From the NCBI RefSeq assembly GCF_025527015.1, contig NZ_JAODIM010000041.1:434001-498000 (forward strand): a DNA stretch of 64,000 nt. Direction: 5' to 3'. Origin of the DNA: Winslowiella arboricola. Its GTDB lineage: Bacteria > Pseudomonadota > Gammaproteobacteria > Enterobacterales > Enterobacteriaceae. A program made the translations under genes and the position numbers. Positions 1-8,683 of the stretch are shown piece after piece. The notes under the pieces were generated by a model, which made no database searches, was not told the origin of the DNA, and was given only the letters and a program-made list of their open reading frames with translations. Position 1 is the first letter of the stretch, and the number at the start of each line of letters is the position of its first letter.

Positions 1-416
1 GAAATCAACCACTTTTCACCATTCCACGCATAAGTAAAGGTATAACGGGCTGATACAGTTGTATTATCTTTAAAGCTAAATGTATAAGTCCCGGCATCGA
101 TGGCTTTATTACAGCCAATACGAATAGTACGACTATCAATTTTTCCCACTGGTTTTTTTTCTAAAAAATGCCCGAAGTATTCTTTACGCTCTGCATCGGT
201 CAGACGCACAGTGTTCGATACCGTTGGCAGCAACACCGCGTCAGACAGATAGTTTTCCGATACTTTCTGCGGGTCGCCGGACTTCAGCGACTCATTCCAG
301 CGGTCAAACAATCCTTCGATTTGCTGCTTGTCGGCTTTCTCACATTTAACATCATTCGCTAAGGCTGATGCGGACAGTGATGCGCTCAGAAGAAAAAGAG
401 CAATATGGTTTTTCAT
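1..416 (-). CDS. exported SgcJ/EcaC (NTF2-like) family protein, 3' end outside window
   Basis: An open frame of 138 codons runs off the left edge, so the C-terminus is missing. It starts with MKNHIALFLLSASLSASALA, a clear Sec signal peptide with cleavage expected after ALA, followed by NDVKCEKADKQQIEGLFDRW. The body (WNESLKSGDPQKV, DAVLLPTVSN, the closing WNGEKWLIS) has the layout of the SgcJ/EcaC family, a small NTF2-like fold that includes calcium/calmodulin-kinase association-domain proteins. Members are often periplasmic and their substrates are mostly unknown. Two cysteines (mature C5 and the one in RIGCNK) could pair in the periplasm. It stands alone, with a 600-base gap to the next gene. 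Confidence 0.72.
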   Translation of the reverse strand, partial: MKNHIALFLLSASLSASALANDVKCEKADKQQIEGLFDRWNESLKSGDPQKVSENYLSDAVLLPTVSNTVRLTDAERKEYFGHFLEKKPVGKIDSRTIRIGCNKAIDAGTYTFSFKDNTTVSARYTFTYAWNGEKWLI

Positions 417-1015
417 TAAACACTTCCTTGATTAATTAAAGCAAGTGTATTAAATATTCGCCAATTGATTTGCGCAATTAAATTTACCCATACTTATAAT
501 TTTAGAATAAAAGAATACAAAAAAATCTTTCACCCCCACTTAATAAATTATATCTGACTGATTTTTATAGGCACATATTATGCGTATAAATAATTATCGT
601 GATAATTAAATGCCTGCTTTTAAATTCAGTAACCGATGACGTTGATAATTGCATTGCTATAAACATATTTTCTTTAAATACATTGATCGCTAATTCTACC
701 AGGTATCGCAGTGGGTAGTAGCAATATCATCAGTGCAGCCCTCCACCACCAACAGCCGACGCAGATCACATTTCACAACATTATGGTGATTATGCTCACG
801 TTACCCTGTGCATTTGCCTGAAAAATGACCCGAATTTACTCCGCTTTCACCAGGGCGATAACAGAAAGTTAACGATACAGTGTATAAATGAAACGGCGTT
901 TTATAATTTACACGCGCCGGATAGTTTAACCAAATCCGGGGGCGATTCACCTGCAAACTTTGCCATTGCCCCGGCAACGATATCTCTAACCCACCCTCTG
1001 ACGGCAGGAATTATT
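417..1015. other. AT-rich intergenic region with one palindrome
   Basis: About 600 bases with no convincing gene on either strand. The half next to the exported protein is strongly AT-rich. At 591-608 there is an inverted repeat, TAATTATC-GT-GATAATTA, perfect in both 8-base arms. It could be a regulator site for one of the two divergent genes, but no regulator is encoded nearby. The segment before 1016 should hold the promoter of the enolase-superfamily/ABC operon. I could not settle on one -35/-10 pair. Confidence 0.4.
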
Positions 1016-2170
1016 GTGAAAATACGCTCCGTTGATGTCACCATCTTTAATTACCCTACACGCCGCGCCGCCGACAGTGCTGGCCATTCCCATCCCGGTG
1101 AAGAGAGCCTGGCGGCGATGGCGATGCTGACCATCACCACTGATGAAGGTGATTGTGGTTACGCTTTTGCACCACCAGAAGTGGTGCGCCCGCATGTCGT
1201 TAACGCCTTCTTCAGAAAAGTGCTGATTGGCCAGAACCCCTTTGACCGTGAACGTTTATGGCAGGATCTGGTGCACTGGCAGCGTGGCAGCGCCCATCAA
1301 CTGACCGAACGCGCGCTCTCCTTTGTCGAACAGGCGCTGTGGGATCTGATTGGCCGCAAACTAAAGATGCCGGTGCATAAACTGCTCGGCGGTTTTCGCG
1401 AGAAGGTTCCGGCCTATGGCAGCACCATGTGTGGTGATGAGCTGCCAGGCGGACTGTCGACGCCGGACGAATTCGGCCAGTTTGCCGAAAAACTGGTAGC
1501 GCGCGGTTATCAGGCGATCAAACTGCATACCTGGATGCCGCCGGTGGCCTTTGCACCGGACCCTAAAATGGATATCAAAGCCTGCGCCGCCGTGCGCGAA
1601 GCGGTAGGGCCGGATATTGAACTGATGCTTGATGGCTATCACTGGTACAGCCGCAGCCAGGCGCTGACTATTGGTAAGGCACTGGAAAAACTTAACTTCG
1701 CCTGGTTTGAAGAGCCGATGGAAGAGGAGAGTATGGCCTCCTATGCCTGGCTGGCGGAAAACCTGTCGATTGACGTGATTGGCCCGGAAAGTCTTGGCGG
1801 CAAACACCACAGCCGCGCCGACTGGGTAAAAGCTGGCGCCTGCGACATTCTGCGCGCTGGCGCCAACGGCGTGGGAGGCATCTCCCCCTGTATGAAAGTC
1901 GCCAGCCTGGCGGAAGCGTTCGGCATGGACTGCGAAGTGCATGGCAACGGCGCGGCCAGCCTGGCGGTGGTTGGCGCCATTCGTAACTGTCGCTGGTACG
2001 AACGCGGCCTGCTGCATCCGTTCCTTGATTACGACCAGCCACCTGCTTATCTCAACAGCCTTGTTGATCCGATGGATGAACAGGGATTCGTCCAGCTGTC
2101 GAACCGCCCCGGCCTGGGGGAGGACATTAATTTTGACTATATAGAGACCCATACTGTCAGCCGCGACTGA
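1016..2170 (+). CDS. mandelate racemase/muconate lactonizing enzyme family protein (enolase superfamily)
   Basis: 384 residues with a GTG start five bases after AGGAA (1006-1010). The fold is an N-terminal capping domain (about 1-125) followed by a TIM barrel. Visible metal ligands are D206 (LMLDGYHWY), E232 (FEEP) and E258 (GPES). The catalytic D277 (DILR) and H309 (EVHGNG) form the Asp-His dyad of the mandelate-racemase subgroup. The usual KxK on barrel strand two reads K169-L-H171, so one Lys is replaced by His. Family members racemise or dehydrate carboxylate substrates by abstracting the proton next to the carboxylate. The peptide-type ABC transporter downstream on the same strand suggests an imported amino-acid-like or acid-sugar substrate. 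The exact substrate cannot be read from sequence. Confidence 0.85.
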   Translation: MKIRSVDVTIFNYPTRRAADSAGHSHPGEESLAAMAMLTITTDEGDCGYAFAPPEVVRPHVVNAFFRKVLIGQNPFDRERLWQDLVHWQRGSAHQLTERALSFVEQALWDLIGRKLKMPVHKLLGGFREKVPAYGSTMCGDELPGGLSTPDEFGQFAEKLVARGYQAIKLHTWMPPVAFAPDPKMDIKACAAVREAVGPDIELMLDGYHWYSRSQALTIGKALEKLNFAWFEEPMEEESMASYAWLAENLSIDVIGPESLGGKHHSRADWVKAGACDILRAGANGVGGISPCMKVASLAEAFGMDCEVHGNGAASLAVVGAIRNCRWYERGLLHPFLDYDQPPAYLNSLVDPMDEQGFVQLSNRPGLGEDINFDYIETHTVSRD

Positions 2171-2222
2171 TCTACGGGCAGAAAAATAATAATTCCCCAA
2201 ACCACCTGAAATCGCAGGGTTT

Positions 2223-2248
2223 GTAGGGGCGGCGTTATCGCCGCCCGT
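2223..2248 (+). repeat. type A REP-like palindrome
   Basis: A 26-base copy of the type A element: GTAG, then the palindromic core GGGCGGCGTTATCGCCGCCC (GGGCGGCG/CGCCGCCC arms, TTAT loop), then GT. It lies in the 142-base gap between the enolase-superfamily gene and the ABC binding-protein gene, which point the same way. It is one of only two repeat loci not between convergent genes. In this position the hairpin could weaken readthrough or protect the upstream mRNA end. Confidence 0.8.
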
Positions 2249-2312
2249 CCACAGCTGCAACGTCAAGTACGAAGGGGAAATAAACCTCTGACTCTACCCG
2301 GAAGGTAAAAAT

Positions 2313-3941
2313 ATGAACACTGGCACCCTACGAGGGGCTTGCCTGTGCCTGCTGCTGATATTTGGCGGCGGTATGGCGCAGGCGAAAACTCCACCTGACC
2401 AGCTGATCGTCGGCATGAATATGAATAACCTGCTGACGCTTGATCCGGCAGCGATGACCGGCAATGAAGTGGTCGGCATTGTGGTGAATCTGTATGACTC
2501 ACTGGTCGAACTGGATCCCGATCAGCTGACCAATGTGCGTCCGGCGCTGGCCACCAGCTGGCAGGTGAATAGCGACGATAACCTGCTGACCTTTCAATTA
2601 CGTAAGGGGGTCACCTTCCACTCCGGCAATCCGCTGACCGCTGACGATGTGGTCTGGTCGATGCGCCGGATTCTGCATCTCAATCTGGCGCAGGCTTCAG
2701 TGTGGAAGTCTTACGGCTTCACCAGACAGAATGTCGACCAGATGGTGCGCGCCCCTGACCGCTGGACAGTGGAAATTGCGCTGCCGAAAGCCAACGATCC
2801 GAAGCTGGTGATCTATTCACTGGCGGCGCTTGGCAGCGGTTCAGTGCTCGACAGCAAAACCGTGCAGTCCCATGCGCGTAACGGCGACTGGGGCAATCAC
2901 TGGCTGACCACCAATGAAGCGGGTTCCGGGGCGTTTCGCCTCGATACCTGGCAGGCGAAAGATGTGCTGCGGATCAGTCGTAACCCCGACTACTGGCGCG
3001 GCCCGGCAAAACTCAGCCGCGTGGTATTCCGCCATTTCCAGGAGTCGCAAACCCTGCGCCTGATGATTGAAAAAGGCGATCTGGACATTGCCAGCAGCAT
3101 GGCGGTTTCCGATATCAACGCGCTACGCCATGACCCAAACCTGACCATCGATGCAGTGAAAAAAGGCACCATCTATTATGTGGCGATGAGCATGAAGGAG
3201 GCGCATTTCGCCAATGCCAAAGTACGCGAAGCGGTACGCTACCTGATTGATTATCAGGGAATTAATAAGGCGCTAATGCCGGGATATGGCATTCTGCATC
3301 AGCGGCCGATTCAGTCCGGCATGCCTGCCACCCTGCCGAACCCCGGCTATAAGCTGGATATTCCGCGCGCCAAAACGTTACTGGCGGAAGCCGGTTATCC
3401 CGATGGCTTTGATACCACCCTGCGGGTGCTGGCCGATCAGCCGTTCCTCAATATCGCGATTGCCGTGCAGTCAACGCTGTTGCAGGGTGGGATCCGCGCC
3501 AAAATCATTACCGGCACCGGCAACCAGATTTACGGCGCAATGCGTGAGCGGCGCTTCGATATGCTGGTGGGGCGTGGCGGCAGTGGCGTGGAACCGCATC
3601 CGCACTCCAGCCTGCGTTCGCTGGTCTACAACCCGAACAACAGCGATGCCGCGCGTCTGACCAACTTCCAGGGCTGGCGCACCAGTTTCTTTGATCCGCA
3701 GCTCAACAGCGAGATCGATCAGGCGCTGCTGGAGCGCGACCCGGGCAAACAGCAGCAGGACTATTACGCCATTCAGCAGCGCTACGACCAGCTGATCCCG
3801 GCGCTAATCCCGCTGTCACAAATGGTGGATTCGGTGGTGGTGCGTAATAACGTTCAGCACTATCAGCCGCACCCTTCCGCCACCACCTTCTTGCGTGATG
3901 TGTCTAAATCCGCGTCAGTCACTGAGGGGAACGCACCATGA
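2313..3941 (+). CDS. peptide/opine-type ABC transporter substrate-binding protein (SBP family 5)
   Basis: 542 residues beginning with a signal peptide (MNTGTLRGACLCLLLIFGGG, cleavage likely after AQA). The length and motifs fit the DppA/OppA cluster C binding proteins: LTFQLRKGVTFHSGNPLTA, DDVVWSMRRI, and LAEAGYPDGFDTTL late in the protein. It should bind the imported ligand in the periplasm and deliver it to the two permeases encoded next. The start is preceded by GGAAGG seven bases upstream. The stop overlaps the next start (ATGA). DppA-like proteins also bind opines, heme or nickel, and the neighbouring enolase-superfamily enzyme argues for a small carboxylate-containing ligand here. Confidence 0.9.
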   Translation: MNTGTLRGACLCLLLIFGGGMAQAKTPPDQLIVGMNMNNLLTLDPAAMTGNEVVGIVVNLYDSLVELDPDQLTNVRPALATSWQVNSDDNLLTFQLRKGVTFHSGNPLTADDVVWSMRRILHLNLAQASVWKSYGFTRQNVDQMVRAPDRWTVEIALPKANDPKLVIYSLAALGSGSVLDSKTVQSHARNGDWGNHWLTTNEAGSGAFRLDTWQAKDVLRISRNPDYWRGPAKLSRVVFRHFQESQTLRLMIEKGDLDIASSMAVSDINALRHDPNLTIDAVKKGTIYYVAMSMKEAHFANAKVREAVRYLIDYQGINKALMPGYGILHQRPIQSGMPATLPNPGYKLDIPRAKTLLAEAGYPDGFDTTLRVLADQPFLNIAIAVQSTLLQGGIRAKIITGTGNQIYGAMRERRFDMLVGRGGSGVEPHPHSSLRSLVYNPNNSDAARLTNFQGWRTSFFDPQLNSEIDQALLERDPGKQQQDYYAIQQRYDQLIPALIPLSQMVDSVVVRNNVQHYQPHPSATTFLRDVSKSASVTEGNAP

Positions 3942-4975
3942 CAACACAATGGTTGTTAGCGGACAGCCCTGTCCGTCGGGCAGGCCGCCGCGCGATGCAG
4001 GTCGCCATCACCCTGTTTGGTCTGCTGCTGTTAACCTTTTTTATTGGCCGCGTCATGCCGATCGATCCGGTACTGGCGATCGTTGGCCCGGACGCCGACC
4101 ACAGCACCTATCAACAGGTTTACCAGCAGCTGGGCTTTGATAAGCCACTGTGGGCGCAGTTTGGCATCTATCTCAGCACCCTGCTGCATGGCGATTTAGG
4201 CAATGCGCTGCTGACCGGCAAACCGGTGGTCGACGATATTCTGCGCGTCTTTCCCGCCACCCTCGAACTGGCGACGCTGGCGATTATTATCGGCACCGGG
4301 CTGGGCATTCCGTTAGGCGTACTGGCTGCTGCACGCCGCAACAGCGTGGCCGACTACGTGGTACGTATTATCAGCCTCGCCGGTTACTCCACGCCGATTT
4401 TCTGGGTGGGGATGATGGGTCTGCTGCTGTTTTACGCTCTGCTCGGCTGGGTTGGCGGCGCCGGTCGCGTCGAGCTGAGTCTCGACGGTCAGGTGGTGCG
4501 CCATACCGGTCTGCTGCTGGTGGATTCACTGCTGGAGGGCAACTGGGCGGTATTCCGTAGTGCGCTCAACCATCTGATTCTGCCCGCTTCGCTACTGGGC
4601 TTTCACTCGATGGCATATATCAGCCGTATGACGCGCAGTTTTATGCTGGCCCAGCTGTCGCAGGAATTTATTATCACCGCGCGGGTGAAGGGACTGACCG
4701 AGTGGCAGGTGATCTGGCAGCACGCCTTCCGCAATATCCTCGTGCAGCTGCTGACGGTGGTGGCGCTGGCCTATGGCTCGCTGCTGGAAGGGGCGGTGTT
4801 AATCGAAACCGTCTTCTCCTGGCCGGGCTTCGGCTCCTATCTGACCGGCAGCCTGCTGCTGGGCGATATGAATGCGGTAATGGGCTGCGTACTGGTAGTC
4901 GGCGTCATCTTTGTGATGCTGAATCTGCTCTCTGACCTGCTGTATCAGGTCTTCGACCCGAGGACTAAAGCATGA
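3938..4975 (+). CDS. peptide-type ABC transporter permease, DppB-like
   Basis: 345 residues and about six membrane helices. After a short cytoplasmic N-terminus comes the first helix (VAITLFGLLLLTFFIGRVMP), typical of the DppB/OppB family. The cytoplasmic coupling loop that docks the ATPase is ARVKGLTEWQVIWQHAFRN, followed by ETVFSWPGFG, a signature of this permease group. It overlaps the binding-protein gene and the next permease by four bases each (ATGA), which indicates translational coupling. It forms the inner-membrane channel together with the product at 4972-5877. Confidence 0.9.
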   Translation: MTTQWLLADSPVRRAGRRAMQVAITLFGLLLLTFFIGRVMPIDPVLAIVGPDADHSTYQQVYQQLGFDKPLWAQFGIYLSTLLHGDLGNALLTGKPVVDDILRVFPATLELATLAIIIGTGLGIPLGVLAAARRNSVADYVVRIISLAGYSTPIFWVGMMGLLLFYALLGWVGGAGRVELSLDGQVVRHTGLLLVDSLLEGNWAVFRSALNHLILPASLLGFHSMAYISRMTRSFMLAQLSQEFIITARVKGLTEWQVIWQHAFRNILVQLLTVVALAYGSLLEGAVLIETVFSWPGFGSYLTGSLLLGDMNAVMGCVLVVGVIFVMLNLLSDLLYQVFDPRTKA

Positions 4976-5877
4976 CTATCTCCCTCGATTCTCCCACCAC
5001 CAGCAGCGGCCGTGAGCGGCTGGCCAGCCTCGGTCGTCGTGCTGGCCGGGTTGGTCATTTTCTGCTGCGCATGGCGCGCAATCCGCTGACCGCGATTGGC
5101 GGCAGCATTGTACTGATACTGATGATTGTTGCGCTATTTGCGCCCTGGATCGCCCCTTTCCACCCGCTGGTGCAGGATCTGAATAACGCGCTGACGCCGC
5201 CGAATGCGGTGTACTGGTTTGGCACCGATGAGTTTGGCCGCGATATCTTCAGTCGTCTGGTGTATGGCGCGCGCATCACGCTGTATATCGTGCTGCTGGT
5301 TTCCGTCACCGTTGGCCCGCTCGGGCTGCTGCTGGGCGTCACCGCCGGTTACTTTGGCGGCAAGGTGGATATGCTGCTGATGCGGATCACCGATATTTTT
5401 ATCTCCTTCCCCAGCCTGGTGCTGGCGCTGGCGTTTGTCGCCGCGCTCGGCCCCGGCCTTGAGCATGTAGTGATTGCCATCACGCTTACCGCCTGGCCGC
5501 CAATTGCGCGTCTGGCGCGGGCGGAAACCCTGTCGTTGCGTCAGGCGGACTTTATCTCGGCGGTACGGTTGCAGGGCGCGTCGTCACTGCGGGTGCTGTG
5601 GCGACATATTGTGCCGCTGTGCATGCCGTCGGTGATTATCCGCATCACCATGAATATGGCAGGCATCATTCTGACCGCCGCCGGTCTGGGTTTTCTTGGA
5701 CTCGGCGCACAGCCACCGGACCCGGAATGGGGCGCAATGATCTCCAGCGGTCGCACCTACATGATGGAGTGCTGGTGGGTAGTCACCATTCCGGGGCTGG
5801 CGATTCTGATCAACAGTCTGGCATTTAACTTCTTAGGAGATGGCCTGCGTGACATCCTCGATCCCCGTAATGAATAA
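4972..5877 (+). CDS. peptide-type ABC transporter permease, DppC-like
   Basis: 301 residues. The N-terminal OppC_N segment (LLRMARNPLTAIGG) is followed by FGTDEFGRDIFSRLVYGARI, the hallmark of DppC-type permeases, and five further helices. The coupling loop reads FISAVRLQGASSLRVLWRHI. GFLGLGAQPPDPEWGAMI near the C-terminus is also conserved in the family. It overlaps the upstream permease by four bases, and its 3' end overlaps the following ATPase gene. It is the second half of the channel. Confidence 0.9.
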   Translation: MTISLDSPTTSSGRERLASLGRRAGRVGHFLLRMARNPLTAIGGSIVLILMIVALFAPWIAPFHPLVQDLNNALTPPNAVYWFGTDEFGRDIFSRLVYGARITLYIVLLVSVTVGPLGLLLGVTAGYFGGKVDMLLMRITDIFISFPSLVLALAFVAALGPGLEHVVIAITLTAWPPIARLARAETLSLRQADFISAVRLQGASSLRVLWRHIVPLCMPSVIIRITMNMAGIILTAAGLGFLGLGAQPPDPEWGAMISSGRTYMMECWWVVTIPGLAILINSLAFNFLGDGLRDILDPRNE

Positions 5878-6715
5878 CGCCCCGGCGTTACTCGACGTGC
5901 GCGACCTGCACGTCAGCTTTATCAACGGACGGCTGGAAACCCCGGCGGTGCGCGGCGTCTCCTTTCAGCTCGGTAAAGAGAAACTGGCGATTGTCGGCGA
6001 ATCTGGATCCGGTAAATCCACCGTCGGACGCGCGCTGTTGCAGCTGCATCCGGCGAAAGCCCGCATCCGCGCCGAGCGTATGCAGTTCGGTGAGATCGAT
6101 CTGCTGCATGCTTCCGCCGCCCGGATGCGCCAGATCCGCGGCAAACGCATTTCGATGATCATGCAGGATCCGAAGTATTCGCTCAATCCGGTGATCTGCG
6201 TAGGCGATCAGATCGCCGAAGCCTGGCGATCGCATCATCCCTGCTCGCGCGCCGATGCCAAACGCAAGGTGATCGAAATGCTGGATGTGGTGCGTATCCG
6301 CCAGCCGGAGCGGGTCTACAACCTCTATCCCCATGAGATCTCCGGCGGTCAGGGGCAGCGCATTATGATCGCGATGATGCTGATTACCGATCCTGAACTG
6401 GTGATCGCCGACGAACCCACTTCCGCGCTGGATGTTTCGGTGCGGCTACAGGTGCTGGCGCTGCTGGATGATCTGGTGCAGTCACGCGGTCTCGGGCTGA
6501 TTTTTATCAGTCACGATATCAATCTGGTGCGCAGCTTCTGCGACCGGGTACTGGTGATGTACGCCGGGCGGGTGGTGGAGTCGATTGCCGCCGCCGATCT
6601 CGATAACGCCCAACATCCTTACACCCAGGGGTTGCTGAGCGCGCTGCCGGATATGCAACATCGTCGCCCGCGCCTTCCCGTCCTCCAGCGTCAGTCCAGC
6701 TGGCTAACCGATTAA
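5849..6715 (+). CDS. peptide-type ABC transporter ATP-binding protein, DppD-like
   Basis: 288 residues from the preferred GTG start at 5849, which lies nine bases after AGGAG (5835-5839). The ATG at 5840 abuts that site with no spacing, and the ATG at 5870 is too far away. Nucleotide-binding motifs are complete: Walker [11 protein letters not shown]-loop in [12 protein letters not shown], signature SGGQGQR, Walker [13 protein letters not shown], switch HD in ISHD. The last region ([13 protein letters not shown]) is the Oligo_HPY extension of Dpp/Opp ATPases. The gene overlaps the permease by 29 bases. It drives transport as a heterodimer with the ATPase encoded at 6725-7510. Confidence 0.88.
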   Translation: MTSSIPVMNNAPALLDVRDLHVSFINGRLETPAVRGVSFQLGKEKLAIVGESGSGKSTVGRALLQLHPAKARIRAERMQFGEIDLLHASAARMRQIRGKRISMIMQDPKYSLNPVICVGDQIAEAWRSHHPCSRADAKRKVIEMLDVVRIRQPERVYNLYPHEISGGQGQRIMIAMMLITDPELVIADEPTSALDVSVRLQVLALLDDLVQSRGLGLIFISHDINLVRSFCDRVLVMYAGRVVESIAAADLDNAQHPYTQGLLSALPDMQHRRPRLPVLQRQSSWLTD

Positions 6716-6724
6716 GGATCTCCT

Positions 6725-7510
6725 GTGCAAACTTCAACGATGATCGATGTCCGCCAGCTTAATCTGACGTTTAATAGCGGGAAAAATGCCAGCCAGGTGC
6801 TGTTTGACGTTAACTTTGCCGTGCAGCAGGGCGAAATTTTTGGTCTGGTCGGTGAATCCGGATCCGGCAAAACCACGGTGCTGAAGTGCCTCGCCGGGCT
6901 GTTTACCCACTGGCAGGGAGAGCTGGCAATAAACGGCCTGCCGCTGGAACACAGCATCGGCCACGACCGTTGCCGTCTGGTGCAGATGGTGTTTCAGGAT
7001 CCTTATGGTTCACTGCATCCACGGCATACCATTGCCGATATTCTGGAAGAGCCGCTGCAAATCCACGGTATCGGCCAGCGCGACCAGCGGGTGAACAGCA
7101 TGCTGGAAAAGGTCGGGCTTAATCGCGCGTTTCGCACCCGCTATCCGCACCAGCTCTCCGGCGGCCAGCGCCAGCGCGTGGCGATTGCACGCGCGTTAAT
7201 TCTGCAACCGCAGGTACTGCTGCTGGATGAGCCGACCTCGGCGCTGGATGTCTCGGTGCAGGCGGAAATCCTCAACCTGCTGAGCGACCTGCAAAAAGAG
7301 GAGGGATTGACCTATCTGATGGTGACCCATGATCTCGGCGTGATCGCCCACCTTTGCCATCGTGTGGCGGTAATGCAGTTCGGGCAGATTCTGGAGACCC
7401 TGGATACCGACACCTTGCTTAGCGGCGGCGCTGACGTCGAATATACCCGCATGTTGCTGGAAGCCAGCCGCCACTACAGTCGTGAAATGGCGGCACGGGC
7501 AGCCGGGTAG
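6725..7510 (+). CDS. peptide-type ABC transporter ATP-binding protein, DppF-like
   Basis: 261 residues from a GTG start with AAGGA about six bases upstream. Motifs: Walker A GESGSGKTTV, Q-loop VFQDPYGSLHPR, signature LSGGQRQRVAIARAL, Walker [12 protein letters not shown], switch VTHD. The protein is shorter than a typical DppF (about 330) because the C-terminal Oligo_HPY tail is reduced, as in NikE-like ATPases. It is the last gene of the operon that starts with the enolase-superfamily enzyme. Only eight bases separate it from the convergent gene at 7519. Confidence 0.88.
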   Translation: MQTSTMIDVRQLNLTFNSGKNASQVLFDVNFAVQQGEIFGLVGESGSGKTTVLKCLAGLFTHWQGELAINGLPLEHSIGHDRCRLVQMVFQDPYGSLHPRHTIADILEEPLQIHGIGQRDQRVNSMLEKVGLNRAFRTRYPHQLSGGQRQRVAIARALILQPQVLLLDEPTSALDVSVQAEILNLLSDLQKEEGLTYLMVTHDLGVIAHLCHRVAVMQFGQILETLDTDTLLSGGADVEYTRMLLEASRHYSREMAARAAG

Positions 7511-7518
7511 CGCAATGT

Positions 7519-8298
7519 TTACTCAGGCTTACGATAAATATCAAAGCTGAAGTATTTCTTCGCCAGCTTATCGTAAGTGCCGTTTTTGTGCAGTTCCGCC
7601 AGCGCGCTGTTGATCATCTGGCGGTGCTGCTCATCGTCTTTACGCAGGCCGATACCAACGCCTTCACCAAACCATTTATCATCATAGAGCGCCTTGCCAC
7701 TGATGGCGAAATCCTGCCCCTGTGGCGATTTCAGGAAGCCGGTAGCCGCTGACGCCGCGTTAGTAAAAGTGGCATCGACGCGACCTGAGGCCAGGTCAGG
7801 ATAGATCTCTTCCTGATTTGGATAGGAAACCACCTGAATGCCTTTTGGCGCCCACAAACTCTGGGCATAGGATTCCTGCGTGGTGCCCTGCGCCACACCG
7901 ATCACCTTGCCTTGCAGGGTGGCAATATCCGGGCTTAATCCGCTGTTTTTGCGGGTAATCAGCGCGCTTGGCGTGATATACAGCCGGTCGCTAAACGCCA
8001 CCTGCTCACGGCGTTTATCCGTCATCGACATTGCCGACAGAATGGCGTCAAATTTGCGCGCTTTTAACGCCGGAATAATGCCGTCATAGCCGGTCTGCAC
8101 CCAGACGCATTTCACCTGTAACTGCTGACAAATCGCGTTGCCCATATCGATATCAAAACCCTGCAACGATCCGTCGGCAGCTTTCGACTCAAACGGCGGA
8201 AAAGTCGGATCGACACCAAAACGCAGTTGCGTTTCAGCGGAAGCAGCGAGGCTGACGGTGCTCAGCGCCAGCAAAACAGTGAGCGCGATTTTCTTCAT
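7519..8298 (-). CDS. lysine/arginine/ornithine-type ABC periplasmic binding protein (SBP family 3)
   Basis: 259 residues starting at MKKIALTVLLALS. The frame stays open nine codons further upstream, but this start gives a canonical signal peptide ending SLAASA and has GGGGATAGAG ahead of it. SBP_bac_3 features follow: LRFGVDPTFPPFESKAADG, GFDIDMGNAICQQL, FDAILSAMSMTDKRREQVAF, and KNGTYDKLAKKYFSFDIY at the end. The best family match is ArgT/HisJ/ArtJ, which bind basic amino acids. No permease or ATPase genes adjoin it, so this is an orphan binding protein that presumably docks on a His/Arg permease encoded elsewhere. Confidence 0.87.
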   Translation of the reverse strand: MKKIALTVLLALSTVSLAASAETQLRFGVDPTFPPFESKAADGSLQGFDIDMGNAICQQLQVKCVWVQTGYDGIIPALKARKFDAILSAMSMTDKRREQVAFSDRLYITPSALITRKNSGLSPDIATLQGKVIGVAQGTTQESYAQSLWAPKGIQVVSYPNQEEIYPDLASGRVDATFTNAASAATGFLKSPQGQDFAISGKALYDDKWFGEGVGIGLRKDDEQHRQMINSALAELHKNGTYDKLAKKYFSFDIYRKPE

Positions 8299-8455
8299 AA
8301 ACTCTATCCCCGGAAAATAAGCCAAACAGCAAACGATTATTTATTCAAATTAATAACATAGTTGCTTATTTTTGTGCAGCGCTCAATCAGCAAAAATGCC
8401 CCTTCTGCCGCTGCCGTATTTTTAAGCAGCCAAACGATTGCGCTTAAATGCGATA

Positions 8456-8560
8456 TTTTTGTGATAATGATCACAAAACACCTGAATCATAATGAAACAA
8501 ACTTTGACAAATGTGAGCAATATCTATTTTCTATTCCTCTGTTGCAGGCACGATGCGCGG
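8456..8560 (+). promoter_or_regulatory. CRP/CytR-type regulatory region of tsx
   Basis: A near-perfect CRP site sits at 8460-8475 (TGTGA-TAATGA-TCACA, flanked by T and A runs). A second, degenerate CRP-like site begins with TGTGA at 8512-8516. Their centres (8467.5 and 8519.5) are 52 bases apart, the spacing of the tandem CRP sites at E. coli CytR-regulated promoters such as deoP2. Between them is AATGAAAC (8491-8498), one base from the CytR half-site AATGCAAC. If the second site is at -41.5, transcription starts near 8561, with a weak -10 (CACGAT) at 8549-8554. The first CRP site is strong; the CytR part is inference. Confidence 0.6.
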
Positions 8561-8683
8561 GCACTCGTTCAGGCGTTGGATCTGTTTTGTGACGACAGAA
8601 ATCACCCTCCTGCCATGCAGGGGCGACATAACAAGACCATCAATGTTGCAAAACCGAATGGTCATTAAGCATGTGGTAATGAA

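Noticed and set aside
1361-2266. 301-codon minus frame over the enolase-superfamily gene
   Set aside because: It is the shadow of a gene whose active-site residues are all in the + frame.
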